Under the pieces are notes generated by a model. The model saw nothing but the letters and a program-made list of their open reading frames with translations. It did not search any database and was not told the DNA's origin. A DNA stretch of 64,000 bases from Armillaria gallica (Eukaryota > Basidiomycota > Agaricomycetes > Agaricales > Physalacriaceae), in the NCBI GenBank assembly GCA_037576215.1, contig JBANDB010000004.1, positions 868,001-932,000 of the forward strand, given 5' to 3'. This document shows, in pieces, positions 13,021 through 25,096 of the stretch. Both the position numbers and the translations under genes were made by a program. Each line of letters starts with the position of its first letter. The stretch's first letter is position 1.

Positions 13021-13430
13021 GTCAACATCACAATCAGTGGTTATATAACCATATATGGAAATTAGACCTTGAAAACCTCTATGAGATCATTGATTACTCA
13101 TGTATCATTCTTGGCAATAGTTATTTGGGTAATAACAATTTAGTATTTTTATTAAATATTTGTCACTAATTATGTTCTTCAATACCCAGTATTTGCCTCT
13201 GGCCACCTACAAACTGGCATTAAAAAATATCCTTGTGCATTCCCAACATGATGCCCATGCCCCAAATTCAAAATTGGCTGGATTCCGTGTAACATATTTG
13301 GATATACCTTTTTTTTTTCACTGATTCAGAATTTTAATATTTAATGTATTCATGTAAATATTAAATATAAATAAAACTAATAAAATGGAGGGATTACAAG
13401 CAGAGGCTAGTGTACATACTGGCAGACACT

Positions 13431-14042
13431 CTAGGATGCACATCTGGTTTCGATGGACTTGAAACTTGTCAAAGTGAGTGAACAGCAGTGAAACAGGATG
13501 CACAATGATACAAAACCCAAAAATAGGTGTATCGAGGTTAGGGTGTTGTCAATGATGGTGGGAATTATTGATGGGGTTGAGTGAGCATGCTGGTCATAGC
13601 TTTGTGATACCCTACAAGTATATTGGGTATTGAGAGGGAGCCTATAGTAGTGGCTCAATCTGGGAGGTAGTCTGGGAGATGCACAGGGACTGACAGTAGG
13701 ATTGAGTGTCAGAGTGGGCTTGTGAGGGGAAATGGACACCACCATTGGATTCTCTGCTATCAAAAATGGTGGTGGTGGTCTGATGGTGGTCGTATAGTCA
13801 GTGGAGGGCATGAGATGTGGTGGGGATGGGGATCCGGGGTCATTGTCATTGTCGTCAGTGATAACAACATCTGGGGGAAAAAAGGGCCTGATAGTCCTGA
13901 TCCCCCATGTTGAAAATGGGGGATGAAGTTTGCGGCTATTCAGGGCCTGGGGCAGGTGGTAGAGACCAATGTTGGAATTGGGCAGGGGTGGCAATGGTGG
14001 GGCCATCAATGCTTGCTGCATCATTGTCTTGGCATTGTCCAT
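13431..14042 (-). CDS. proline-rich open frame, unidentified, possibly remnant
   Basis: A 203-codon frame is open from 14,042 to 13,431, rich in proline, serine and histidine (PPLPPLPNSN, SPSPPHLMPS, IRPPPPF), with a hydrophobic C-terminal stretch LFLGFVSLCILFHCCSL. No domain is recognised. It is in transposon-rich, CpG-poor surroundings and could be a fragment of a larger decayed gene; the frame upstream at 14,599-14,258 has similar composition. Long frames in low-complexity DNA arise by chance, so expression is doubtful. Confidence 0.2.
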   Translation of the reverse strand: MDNAKTMMQQALMAPPLPPLPNSNIGLYHLPQALNSRKLHPPFSTWGIRTIRPFFPPDVVITDDNDNDPGSPSPPHLMPSTDYTTTIRPPPPFLIAENPMVVSISPHKPTLTLNPTVSPCASPRLPPRLSHYYRLPLNTQYTCRVSQSYDQHAHSTPSIIPTIIDNTLTSIHLFLGFVSLCILFHCCSLTLTSFKSIETRCAS

Positions 14043-14599
14043 TGCATACTGAGGTAGGCAATCAACATCCAGAGGGTCATCCTTGTTGCTTCCTTCATTG
14101 GCTGTCAGGGGCCTGATCTCACTCCTGCCATCCCGCCTATAGCTTTCCTTCCCATTACACCTCCTGCATTCATCCTCTTTGACTCATGACCCTGCCATAC
14201 CCTCTACCATACTTCTCCATCATCCTTTGACTGACCATGCCATTCCTGTCATTGTCGTCACCATCCTATTTGTCCTCGTCCTTGTACTGGCTGCTGTACA
14301 CCTGTTCGTTTCCTGTGCTTGCAGATTGCCCCCAATTTTGAATCCTCCACCTCGTATGTGGTCCTTTTGGTATACAAATTCACTACACATAGGTGATTAA
14401 CCCAGATGTTGGTAGAAGGATGGGGATCGTGCCTGTTTCCAGGGAAACACCCAGGCAAGATCATTGTCATAGTGGATACTCTTTGATATGGTGCATTGTA
14501 TGGACATCTTGCATGTTGATGCCTCACACAAGGGCTTACATGTGGGTGGGGAGTGAAAGGATTGCTATCTGGGGCTCTTGAGTCCTGCAGATGTGCCAA

Positions 14600-15780
14600 G
14601 AAGACCTAAAATCAATGTATTAGTAGTTATATGAAGTAAAATATACCTTTAACCCATAAAAATAGTCAATACAGACAAGCGAGAGGGTGTAAAATGAGGG
14701 GAGAGTGGTGGGAAGGGACAAAAAAAGGTGCTGCACAGCCACTTGATTGCTCTGCAGATGTATGGTCTGGGGTGATTGAGCGAGCAGAAGGCACCCTCAG
14801 AATGCTTCTACTGCTCAATGCATGCCCTCTGAGATCCTGTAAATCATTAGGATATCTCTGTACATGTGTTTATAATATTCATATGTAGTTTACAGCATAT
14901 TAGAGTACCTGTATCATATGATATTTCCCATTTTACTCTCATTACCTCACATTTTAGGTCTTTCTGAACAATATATTGCTACTACACCTCTTACCATTGT
15001 CCTAAATAGTATCATGGCAGCGGGATATCCTAAAATACAAGTCATAGTATTGTATCCAGGCCTCTGATCCACCCCAATCCACTGATACATGTCTTGATAC
15101 TGAGTCCAATCCTTAAGTGAAAGTCAATACAATGTGAATGTTTCTCAACTTGTTGTACTATTGGATATAGCTACACAATCTTTTCTTTAGGGCGCTATTA
15201 TATTTAGGTTTAAACTACTATATGTAAGTGCCACACATGATCTTTGAGACACTTCATGTTAATTTCATAGTGTATAGTGGCATTTACTGTTGAAGGAGTA
15301 GGTTTTACTACTTTTGAGAACAAAATTGCTATGTATTGAGTTATCAAGTGTCAATTCTGCCCTGATACCTATTAGTATAAGTCAATACAGATATAATAAG
15401 TACTTGATTACATTTATATGGCCTAGAAATGCATCAAAAATAAAAGAATTGGTGAAATATTGAGGAGAGCAGTGATTTGAGCCTGCTTCGGCAAACTCTG
15501 AAAGTTGTCAGAATGGAATTTCACTATGGTCTGAGAGGTAAAATTTTAATATTGTTTCATAGAGAAGTGAAATGTACATGTCTCTCAATGAGAATTAAAG
15601 GATTTATTGCACCCAGGATCCCAAATTTCAGCCTGCTTTTAAAAATTTAAACCCTGCCAGATTGGGATCAACATTTTCCCATTGTTTGCTACATCCAAGG
15701 CAGCGACATCAAATATAGACAAAATAGGCAGCGATTGGGTTGGGGGTCAGTACCAGAATGTGCTATATTATTTTTAGAGC
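14600..15780. other. no gene recognised, CpG-poor
   Basis: AT-leaning sequence almost without CG dinucleotides, no frame above about 65 codons and no repeat boundary that I can support. Confidence 0.4.
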
Positions 15781-17440
15781 CTGTACCAAACAGCGAGCAG
15801 GAGAGCGGTGATGAGCCTCCAGGCTCTGTACGCTCAGAATTCGCGGATTTTGCCTGCTAATTAACACTACTGTCCCTTCAACGGCCTTTCAGCAAACCAA
15901 AGATTGCACACACACTTTTATCCTACAGCTACCACTCCTCACGCGCTTTGTTATCCATCCCGTCTTGCCACGCTTCATAATTGCCATACTTCATCACGGC
16001 AAGGCACCTTCGATCGACAATCATCCCAATATGGAATTGACGCATCACTCAGAAGCACCTAGTTGACGCGCTCATTGATCACTTAATGAAAATGACGTGA
16101 TTGACGCGAGTACCCTCCCAGCTACGACAATAGCAGCTACGGCAACTACAGACCGTGTTTACTAAGGCTGTTACTTCGCCAAGGCTTCAAGAAAACGTTA
16201 CCCCACGCGTACTCCTCAGCACGACGACTATCGCTCAGTAATCCGCAGCTAAACAGCACCTAACGATCCATGCATCGCTCAACAAAAACCATACGGTTCA
16301 CATCCATACGCGGCAACGTCGACGAGTTGCTGTTACTTTAGAAGACCAAGGACCATATGTTTCCTACGACTTTTTACAAAGCTAAGGCCTTACAGCCTTA
16401 CTAAGTCTCGCATATTTACTCTATTTCTAAATTCATACTTTTAGTATAAAAACTAGCTAGAAAACGTAGTTACAGGGCAGTTCATCTCCAGTTGACCCCA
16501 GACTACATCAATTATCGTCACGCTCTAGTCTATCGCCAGTAAACAACGTTTATTCACTGTTCTACGGCAATATATCATTTGCACCAGCATATTCTTGATT
16601 GCACGTCGACTCTTGAAACTCACCAGAGTTATTCCACGGTTTTTAACTGTGAAGAGTCCTTCGCTACGCGCTCTTTGCTCTTAACACTATTGGTGCACGC
16701 TCATACTGTGCCAATACGTGATCGCCGCGCCATACCTCGCCCCCGTTATCTTTTATAGGCCGTCATCATTTCACTTTCGCACCATTGGAGTTTTTACAGT
16801 TTCACTTTCGCCATCGTTATCGTCGCCCACTTGGGTAGTCTCAGAGCAGACTTAGGATCAGTTTCAGCCAGTTTTTGTATAGTATCAGTCCCTCGAGTGG
16901 ACTTGAAGGTTAGTTTGACATAGGATAGGATCGTTTCAGTACCAGACAAGTTTCGACATCGACTCAGCACCCTCGCATCGTATAGGACCAGTATCGCCAC
17001 CAGTTTTCGTAGTTCCATGTTTTCTCTCACCAGTCCACCCTCAGCATCTCGTTCCACGTTTATTTCGCCATTCGCAGTCCCCATGCCGTTTTCTCATCGC
17101 CTCACTCACCCATAGACTATTGTCGACCATTTAGTCTATTCTCCATCATTCACCTCGCTCCAATTAACGTCGAGCAACGTTTTCTAGTCTCACAGCACGT
17201 TTTCTCATACGGATTCGTGGTATTCACATCATACCCGTTTTCGTTCCCTCTCATTTTGAGAGATCTCTACCGGCTTGAAGCCATAGCATTTAGTACTCGA
17301 CTACCAAGCAGTACTACTTCGCAGACTTAAAGTCGCAGTGTATTCTTGCGTATAGAGGAATTGTTCTACTGCACGGAGGTGCCCCAAACCACTCGCACAC
17401 ACGATCACCTTGATTGCCGTGCCACTACGTTAATTAACCA
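15780..17440. other. CpG-rich segment inside CpG-poor DNA
   Basis: CG dinucleotides rise sharply from about 15,780 and fall after about 17,440, most lines holding two to five against zero or one outside. The longest frame is 96 codons (17,084-16,794, minus) and shows no family signature. A TATAAAA lies at about 16,443. I found no convincing terminal repeats or target duplication. It could be a recent insertion such as a solo LTR, or a retained regulatory or single-copy segment. Confidence 0.5.
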
Positions 17441-17775
17441 ATCTCATTCCGAGTTGGTGTTGCCGTTGCCACGGAAGTCTTAGGCCCATCAGCGGGATAT
17501 CCAGTGCCTAATCCAGGAGCCAGTGCCCATAAGCCAATCCGGCAATCCAGCTGGAGTGCCAATGCTGAAGTGTGCTGGAGACCATTTTGGGCAGTGGCTG
17601 TGCCTGAATCATTGGAGCAATGGTCAGGAGGGTGGCAGGCAATATAAGAGCACCATATAAGGGGGAGGAGGTGCCAAATGTTTAGTAGTCTTGCTAAGGG
17701 CAAAATGTAAAAACCTGACATAAAGATAACATACAAGTGTCTGATGTAATGAAATCTCATGACAACCCACTCCTC

Positions 17776-17880
17776 TACAGATACTTCACATGATTTGCTG
17801 AGTCATAAAGTAGTAGAGCTCAACAGGTATCTTCATGTGTTTTGCTTAGTCATGAGGCTGTAGAGCTCTATAGGTATTTT
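17776..17880. repeat. tandem duplication, ~52-bp unit, two copies
   Basis: CAGATACTTCACATGATTTG and CAGGTATCTTCATGTGTTTT begin two imperfect units, each ending with GTAGAGCTC(A/T). A partial third start (AGGTATTTT) follows. Confidence 0.6.
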
Positions 17881-18854
17881 CCTTTTTGGGAAAATTGCTT
17901 CAAACACCTCCAGAATGATTGTGGGCTTTATTCCTGCTCTCCTGCTTGCTCTTTTGAGCTGAAATTAGACATTTGAGGTCTTTTAAAAATATATTATGGC
18001 TTAGTAAGCTGACCTGCCTCTCCCGGGTCCCTGGAGGCTGGATGTAGTGTGGCAGTGTAGCCAATTGATGGGATCAACCATTAATATCAGGCTATTTTCA
18101 GACAAATCTGGGATTAAAGTGGTTTCTGGTTACTAGATGAGCCAGGAAATAAAGAAAAGTTTGGAGTAGCCTGAGACTGGGGCAGGGGGTTAGCTGCCCA
18201 CCAATTGTTTCAATATTTCAATCTCCAACTGAGTAACAATGCATGTGATGACTGTGGCTCATAAACATGCTTTGTTTATTGCACCTTTGTTTAACTCCTT
18301 CATCTGCTCCCCATGATTGTCCACTAGCAATAGACAGACTGGGGGCATGTATAGTTCTGAAGGCTTCCCTTTCTCCCTGAAATTCCTCTGTCCTTACCTT
18401 CCTCATGACAGGTGTGACTATGTGCTAGAAAGCATAATGCACTTCATGTCCTGTCTGTAGTCAAGATGAGAGGAGAGAAGATCAGTTATGAGCAGTCCAG
18501 TATCCTGGTGTGAATGATATGTAGGAGAGCATGTCATATGATAACAAATGATATTTAAATCCTATGTCATAAAATACTCCATTTACAATATAGATGCAAA
18601 AGAATGTTCTTAATGTAACATAAATGTCCATATAATAACCTTATATGTACTTAATGCTATTAACATAAATGTATGAAACACTTGTAGTCATGGTGAAGTG
18701 TCTGGGGTACTCAGGTACAGATACATTTGAAATGAGCATGCCAGTCTACCCTTCCATACCTGTACTTTTTGCAAACAACAGTGCGCATCTATGGATGCCA
18801 TCAATGACAGATCTGGACCTCAAACTGTCCCATTGGCTGCATTAATATGCTTGG
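17881..18854. other. no gene recognised
   Basis: Broken frames. The 25-base stretch at about 18,738-18,762 is the reverse complement of one in the KDZ-like fragment near 12,996-13,020 (ATGAGCATGCCAGTCTACCC and onwards). This may be a scrap of the same transposase family in the opposite orientation. Confidence 0.35.
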
Positions 18855-20420
18855 TATCAGGCTACCCATAGATTTTGTGGTTTTCTATCAAATAGCACAA
18901 TCTACAAGCGGTACAGAGAGCTATAGTGAAGGCTTTACACTGATAGCTAGCATACTACATAAGATAGTGAGCAATGCAGTATCAGAACAGACTTAGAAGC
19001 AACATCTAGATGAGTCAACTCTATAAGCCTTCAATACTGAATGCTATTCCCTGCACAAATCAAGACTATTGACAGTCGACATCAAGGGACACATCAAGAT
19101 GAGTTGCAAACCTAAAGCAGAACACAGAAGGACTAGATTACTTGTCATCTTGACAACTTGAATGAACCTAGAAAAGAATTGCTAAGTCCAGAACAATTCA
19201 CACCATGAAATGAACTTAGTCTAGAACACAACTAAACCTGGAATAACTGAATCACCAATGCTTGGTGCCAAGATAGCTAATTAAGATCATGCACTGATCG
19301 AAGCAATACAATCTCAGTCTGATGATTGATTGAGATTGGTGGTTACATCCTTGAAATACCATGCAAGCCATAGTATTGAATAGGAATCCATGTGACAAGG
19401 CATAAAGGAAGAGTGAGGAGTTCTTACAGACCATCAGGGCACTCCTCAGCAATAGAATGACTATTAGTCATTCTGTCTGACTGAATAGAAACCTCAGAAT
19501 GGTGCAATCCTTATAAATTAATTACTCATTATTTGTATTGATACCTAAAGCTCATATGATAATTACTTTTAGATACAAGTGCCTATACCTAAGCTAGAAA
19601 TCATATAAATTAGTAGTGACTAGATGCATAATGGCAGGAAAGCATTCCCCCCATGTTTGTGCTAGTAGCCTTATAGCTACCTAATCAATCACTGGTTTAA
19701 TCACATATCCTCAACTCAAGTGAATTATGTTTACCAAGTCAACCCCAAAAGGGCAGCTATAAGTAATCTAGAAGAACTAAGTAGGAAGAAAAGTCGTCCC
19801 CACATTTGCACCTTGCTAGTTAATTGAACTGCTCTGCATCCAAAGGCCTCATGCTCTCTCACTGACTAAAGTGATCTAGACATGCTAAGTCGATCACAGA
19901 CCAAAGACATTGCCTAGTTGAAGTGAAATAAGCCCTAGAACACTTTAAGTTCAAATAGTTAACGAGCCAGTGTACTCTAGAGTCTGTGTACTCTTTGTAG
20001 AACTTTGGTTCTTTGTCACAAGTGCATGTACTCCAGAGCAATTGCACTCTTTGTAGACCTCTAGGTCATTGATTGTTTGATTGTTAAAGCTTCCCTAATT
20101 AAACTTTACCAGCTCTCCGAGACGAAGTCATTTCAAGTCTAAACTGCTCAACTTATACCTTACAAAACCCCCATGTTCATATACTTTGCTGTCACAATTA
20201 ATGTATCTTGTGTAAACACTTCTAGACTTGAATTGAAGTTGTTTTGAAGCAAACCCAATTGATTATCAATATCTAAGTACACCATGAGTGCTTCTACCAT
20301 ATTCACCCTCGAACTTAACATTGATGATTGTGTGTATATGTGTGTGTGTGAGATTTAGTATCTAGATTGATGATCTAGACATTTATTTCATTTACACGCT
20401 GCCTGTTACTGAGCACATCA
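18855..20420. mobile_element. R2 copy B: ~1.57-kb relative of the insertion at 652-1,993
   Basis: Left part (CATAGATTTTGTGGTTTT) and right end (TTACTGAGCACATCA) resemble the corresponding parts of copy A; the middle is strongly diverged and lacks the ACTAGT hexamers. KDZ transposase coding resumes immediately at 20,421, so this is an insertion at or in that pseudogene. There is no long frame and the left boundary is approximate. A GT-rich microsatellite lies at about 20,330-20,352. Confidence 0.5.
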
Positions 20421-22470
20421 TCAGCTCCTACACTTTAGACAGATATTGTATCAGTCTGGGCATGTACATGCCCTGTAGCACTTCCCAGTTATGCATCTTC
20501 TCATGAAAGATGTCACGCTGCTCTCTGAAGTGCTCTGCTTTCCCTGTACCAGGATTCTTGCTGTCCTCTACAAGTACTTGCAACTTTCATCTATGTTTCA
20601 TCAGCTTTCCATTTGCAGAAGAAAGAAAACAGACATACTGGGCATCCTCTAGCTCTAATCCTAGAACAAGGAACTCGTTTGCACTAGTCGCATGTCTCAT
20701 GATGCCCCCCTTGTGTTGACATTTGGCTTTCTCTTCTTTCAACTCCTTTTCAACCTCCTTCTTACTCATTGTTTAGGAGGAATGAAGTCAGCTTCATATT
20801 CTTTGCAGAGCATGGTCACATACCTTTGTTCACAAACCGGAAGGGGTTTTTGATGGCCCTGGGGAACTGTGCCCTTTCCCACTCAACACATAGTTGCTCC
20901 CACCTCTCTACCAACTCTTTTGGCAGCCCTGCTGTGAATCCATGATGCCCTTCAACTTGTATAATCCTCTCTTTGATTGCCACTGCATATTTCTTTGCCA
21001 ACATTCTGCCTATAAAATCAAACTTAGAAAAGGGAAAGCAAATTATTTTCAGGTGTCTTACCCATTGAATGATATTTGAGCCAGTTCCAAAATCCAAAGT
21101 GCTTGTCCAGTATGTCATGTTGTGAGCCAGGACCTATTGTTTTTATCGAATTTCCAAGGGGATTGTGAGGACCCCAAAATCATTCAGATACCTCGCAGTT
21201 GCTTGCATCTATATCAGGCACCAAATTACATGAGATCTGCTCATGGTCTTCATCCTGATGTGCAGGCCTGTGGAATGTTGGAATCACCAGTGATATGTTA
21301 ATGTCCTCTGGCCAATCCATCATTTGTTTGAAAAGGTTTTTAAACCACTGGCATGCTATGTCATAGCTTATAATGGCTGTTAATAGTGTAGTATGAGCCT
21401 TGAGTGCAGATCCAAATATGTGATCCATCACTGCATATCTAGCAAACAAACTTATTAATAGCTGCATGACCAATGGTACATTTGAAATGTGTACTGTTCT
21501 CCTTTGTGTAGGTTATTGACTGTCAGAATGAATTCCCCTCTAGCACAAGTCACTGCTCCTACACCAGTGTAGCAAAGTCCCTTGCAGAACTTGGTGTCCT
21601 GTTTTGCAAGTGCTGCAAACCCAACACATGTACTGATCTGTGGTAATATCAGTATATGTCATATGTCAACTGCATTGGCAATCTACTCACATCAGCATCA
21701 GATGTGTTATTCAGCATGTATTTCTCATAGCTTGTGCGGGGTACAAAGTGTGCCCAACCAATTTCAAGGCCTGGATTGTGAGAGAAAGAAGAAACAAGCT
21801 GATTATTCAGGTGGAAATTGACATCCATGCACAAGAGAATGACATAAAGACATCTGTCATGTGTGGTTAATTGTATGAAATGAGGATGAAAGCAAGACTT
21901 ACTTGAATACTGGTGGAGCATTCTCCCACCCATCAGGAAAAGTAATGCCTGGTTTAGGACATAAGGGACACAGCACCACCAGCTCACCAGGCTTCATTCC
22001 AGCAACACCATCTATAGCATGCCCTTGACCTCCCCTTTTCAACAACTTCAAGAACCTCCACTGGAGCATCATACACATCAAGGCTTTGATTTGTGACTTG
22101 GGTACTGAGATCCCTGTATTGCTTGTGAGCTTCTCTAGTGTGCAATAGAAGTCATATACCAATAGTTTCAAACATAAGGAAAGCAGATGAAACCTCTCCA
22201 ACAAACAGAACATCGTGCAGGTTCTTGGGAACAGCTGACTGCCAGGATACCACCTACATCGAAGGAGTTGTCAATAGAAGGTGATCTGCTACTTGCAGCC
22301 ACAATAATCAATGGCAACTTTGTGTATCCCATTAGAATGTAAGACAACAAACTCTTGATGAGCAGTGATGGGATTCTTGCAAAACATACTGCTGTGATTA
22401 AGTTGTACATGTAGGCCAATGTCCCAAAGAGTTGTACATTCAAAGAAGGTGCCTGTTGAAGAGCTTTGCA
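20421..22470 (-). pseudogene. KDZ (Kyakuja-Dileera-Zisupton) transposase pseudogene
   Basis: On the minus strand, broken frames read in family order: FFECTTLWDIGLHVQLNH and GIHKVAIDYCGC (about 22,460-22,290), FRLLE-like LLERFHLLSL, LKLLKRGGQGH and PGELVVLCPLCPKPG (about 22,210-21,940), MDVNFHLNNQL (about 21,830), SYDIACQWFKNL with IPTFHRPAH (about 21,380-21,270), WGPHNPLGNS, FGFWNWLKY (about 21,160-21,080), then LPKELVERWE and FLVLGLELEDAQ (about 20,930-20,630) and a tail ending near LQGMYMPRL (20,470). These blocks are the KDZ DDE-type transposase core and downstream helical region. Stops, frameshifts and possible introns interrupt it. One stop, after CEVSE near 21,180, is TGA where the family has arginine. 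R2 copy B truncates the C-terminal side and 22.47-24.29 kb interrupts the N-terminal side. Confidence 0.8.
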
Positions 22471-24290
22471 GTGTACACAGGTGAAACTAAGAGCAGCCTA
22501 GCATGAACACACACCAGACCTACACTCAATCCCATTAACACACACACATCAATCTCTATAAGTGTGGAGGGGAGCAAGGAATTTAATTCTACTTGCACTC
22601 TGACAGTATCTCAATGAATCTCAAGAGCTCTCTCTCAATGGCCTGACACAACATGAAGTAACCAGTAATATCTCAAGTTCTCTTTATTTCTCCTCTGAAG
22701 CTTTTTACAGGAGAACGTGGAGTACTATACAACTCTTAAGGCAAAGACTTTTATTAATTTATACAAACAAACACACAGATCCATGAAAATGACAAAGCCC
22801 ACTCAGTGAGCTCACTAAGTACAAATCACTGCTAGGTTCAACTGCGCATGACTTCACCTTCTTCTTAGCTTGCTAAACCTGAGTTCCAACTTGTCACGAC
22901 AAAAGTCTGTTCAGTGAGCTCGCTAGTACGAAGTGTCACTAGGTCCAACTGTGCACACCTTCACCTTTCTCTAGTCTGCTAAATCTGAATCCTGACTTGT
23001 CACAAATAAGGCCCTCAACACTCTCAAACAAAACACAATAAACCCTCAAACAAACAGGTATTGCACCCTACAAGCTCACTAAGTAACAAGGCACCACTGG
23101 AGTTCTTTCAGCTGCCATGTACCTATTACACCTAGTGCAGCTGTCACAGAGCAGCCTGATTTGGCCAATTCCCACACAAAACTATCAATTCTCCCTTACA
23201 CTGCACCAGAAATGGAACAGAGCTTTCTCTCAAATGTAACCAAGTATACTCTCAAGGCCAGCACTGCTTCACTGCTTCCGGATCTCTTATTTATCTTAAG
23301 TAAACCAAAGTTTATTATCCAAAATCTCTCTCTGATTCTATTTCTCTGCAAGCTTGCTACAGTGCACAAGCCTGGAAGCCAACTAATGACTCTCTCACCA
23401 AAATACAGTCTCTCAGCACTTGTCTGTTATGATTTCCAAGGCTAGTGACTAGTAGGCTCACTACACAAGGCAGGAGACCCACAGATTCCGAGCTAAGCCT
23501 TTTCAATGCAACTCAAGCCATTCACACTGTTCCTGAGCAGAGAAGAGGGAAAATAGTAACTTGAATTGTACACTGCATAACTGGACTACTTATATACTAC
23601 GAGTGAAAGATGATTACAAACAGTCCATGAGTAAGGAAAAGGGTCTAGATATTTCAATGCATTTCTATGGTTTTCAATGTCAGTCTGCCACAGCTGTAGT
23701 ATTCCTTGGCAGGTGAGTCAGACTGCCTCTGATTGGTCTCATCAAGGTGTTGCAATGATGATGCATGTCAAAGTCACCTCCACAGGCTTAGGACCTTGGC
23801 AACTGGCAATTAGGCCCATGGCATCTCTCTTCTGGAGCTCCTTTCTGGTCAACAGCTCCTTTCTTAGGGATATTAGCCATCAGGTCTTTCGGATTGCTAG
23901 CAAACATGCTAATCTCTCAGCTGAAACCCTTGTCTTGAGCCTGCCTTGTGATATCTCTCCATTTCCATCCTTGCACAAGGTTATCACTGGATCTTCAGGC
24001 ACCATGCTTCTTTCATTAAGCAAGCACATGGTTATCATCATTATGTTGCGATCCCACTCTAAATTCATCCTACTGATGCAAGCACAGGTCAACCTTATTG
24101 GAAGGAGTGAGCTTGCTAATTGGCCTTTCTGTCCAGCCTGCCCTTCAGGTACAGTGCTATGACCAAGTCCTTGGTTAACGCTGTTGTTTCCATTGACATA
24201 CTGTGACATTGCTTCAGTAACCTCGCTTAGAATAGGTATCCACATGTCTGCATAGCAAGCTCGCTAAGTGTAGTTTGTAAACTAATGCTT
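22471..24290. mobile_element. insertion-like segment (R3) ahead of the KDZ remnant
   Basis: KDZ homology stops abruptly at about 22,470 and what follows is non-coding, with CA-rich runs and a (TTT)ATTAATTTATAC-type block reminiscent of the R1 repeat 5' part. It contains two imperfect ~115-bp units at about 22,800-23,015 (each GAGCTC(A/G)CTA ... CTTGTCAC). The minus frame 24,245-23,880 and plus frame 23,677-24,162 are mutual shadows with no recognised family. The right boundary is a guess and no terminal repeats were identified. Confidence 0.3.
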
Positions 24291-25096
24291 AAACATGCCA
24301 AATTGCAAATTTACATGGGTAGCCATGCCATGGGCATGACACCATCCATTGCTACAATTCCCAAATCCCTTTAGATTGGACACCTTTTAGTGGGGCAGAT
24401 AACATACCTCAATCTGATGTAAAGGGTGCTGCCTATGGCACCAGATACAGCACCTCACACACACAAAATCCTCAAGGAAGCAATCTCAACACCTTAGTTC
24501 AGGTCTACCATCCTCATTCTATCCCCTTGCCACACAGTCCAGACATGAGCTTGTATCCCAATGGTTGCCTTGGCATTCATGGTGAATGATCTTGTCCAAA
24601 TAGTTTGCAGTACCTCTCTCTCCAAACCACATGCAGTTGACACTATGCCTGTATCAGCCAAGTGACATTCACCAGCCTTTGAACTGACTCACCAAAATCT
24701 TACTTTTTTTCTTCTGCTTAAGTGGCTTGACACCACTTTGCCAGAAGATGCAGCTCTCATAGATTTCTGAGCTGAGTTCTTCCTCATAAGGAGCACCTGT
24801 TTTGTCTAGTGCAATGTCCTATCATCTTGTGGCCCCCAGGAATCCCCAGCAGTCCATGTTGTTCAACCTTTTTGTGGAGATCAAGGTGTTTCATATATTC
24901 TGCCTGCAGAGTCACTTGCGATTTGATTAGCATGAATGACTTCAAAGTCATCATCTATATCCACTTGATCCTCGCAAAGAGTGATAGCAGTAGATCAGTG
25001 ACTACCAACACATTGACAGCACCTATTAACCCATTCCAAGGCCGGCATTTGGCAAGATACAGTGATCACATGAAAGTCACTGGGTCTTGTTGAAGC
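24291..25096. other. intergenic gap between divergent KDZ and TET/JBP remnants
   Basis: Short broken frames only. It could hold the KDZ N-terminal zinc-binding part or the 5' end of the TET/JBP-like gene, but I could not align either with confidence. Confidence 0.3.

Noticed and set aside
23677..24245. Overlapping plus and minus frames as genes
   Set aside because: Mutual shadows, no family pattern, inside a non-coding insertion-like segment.
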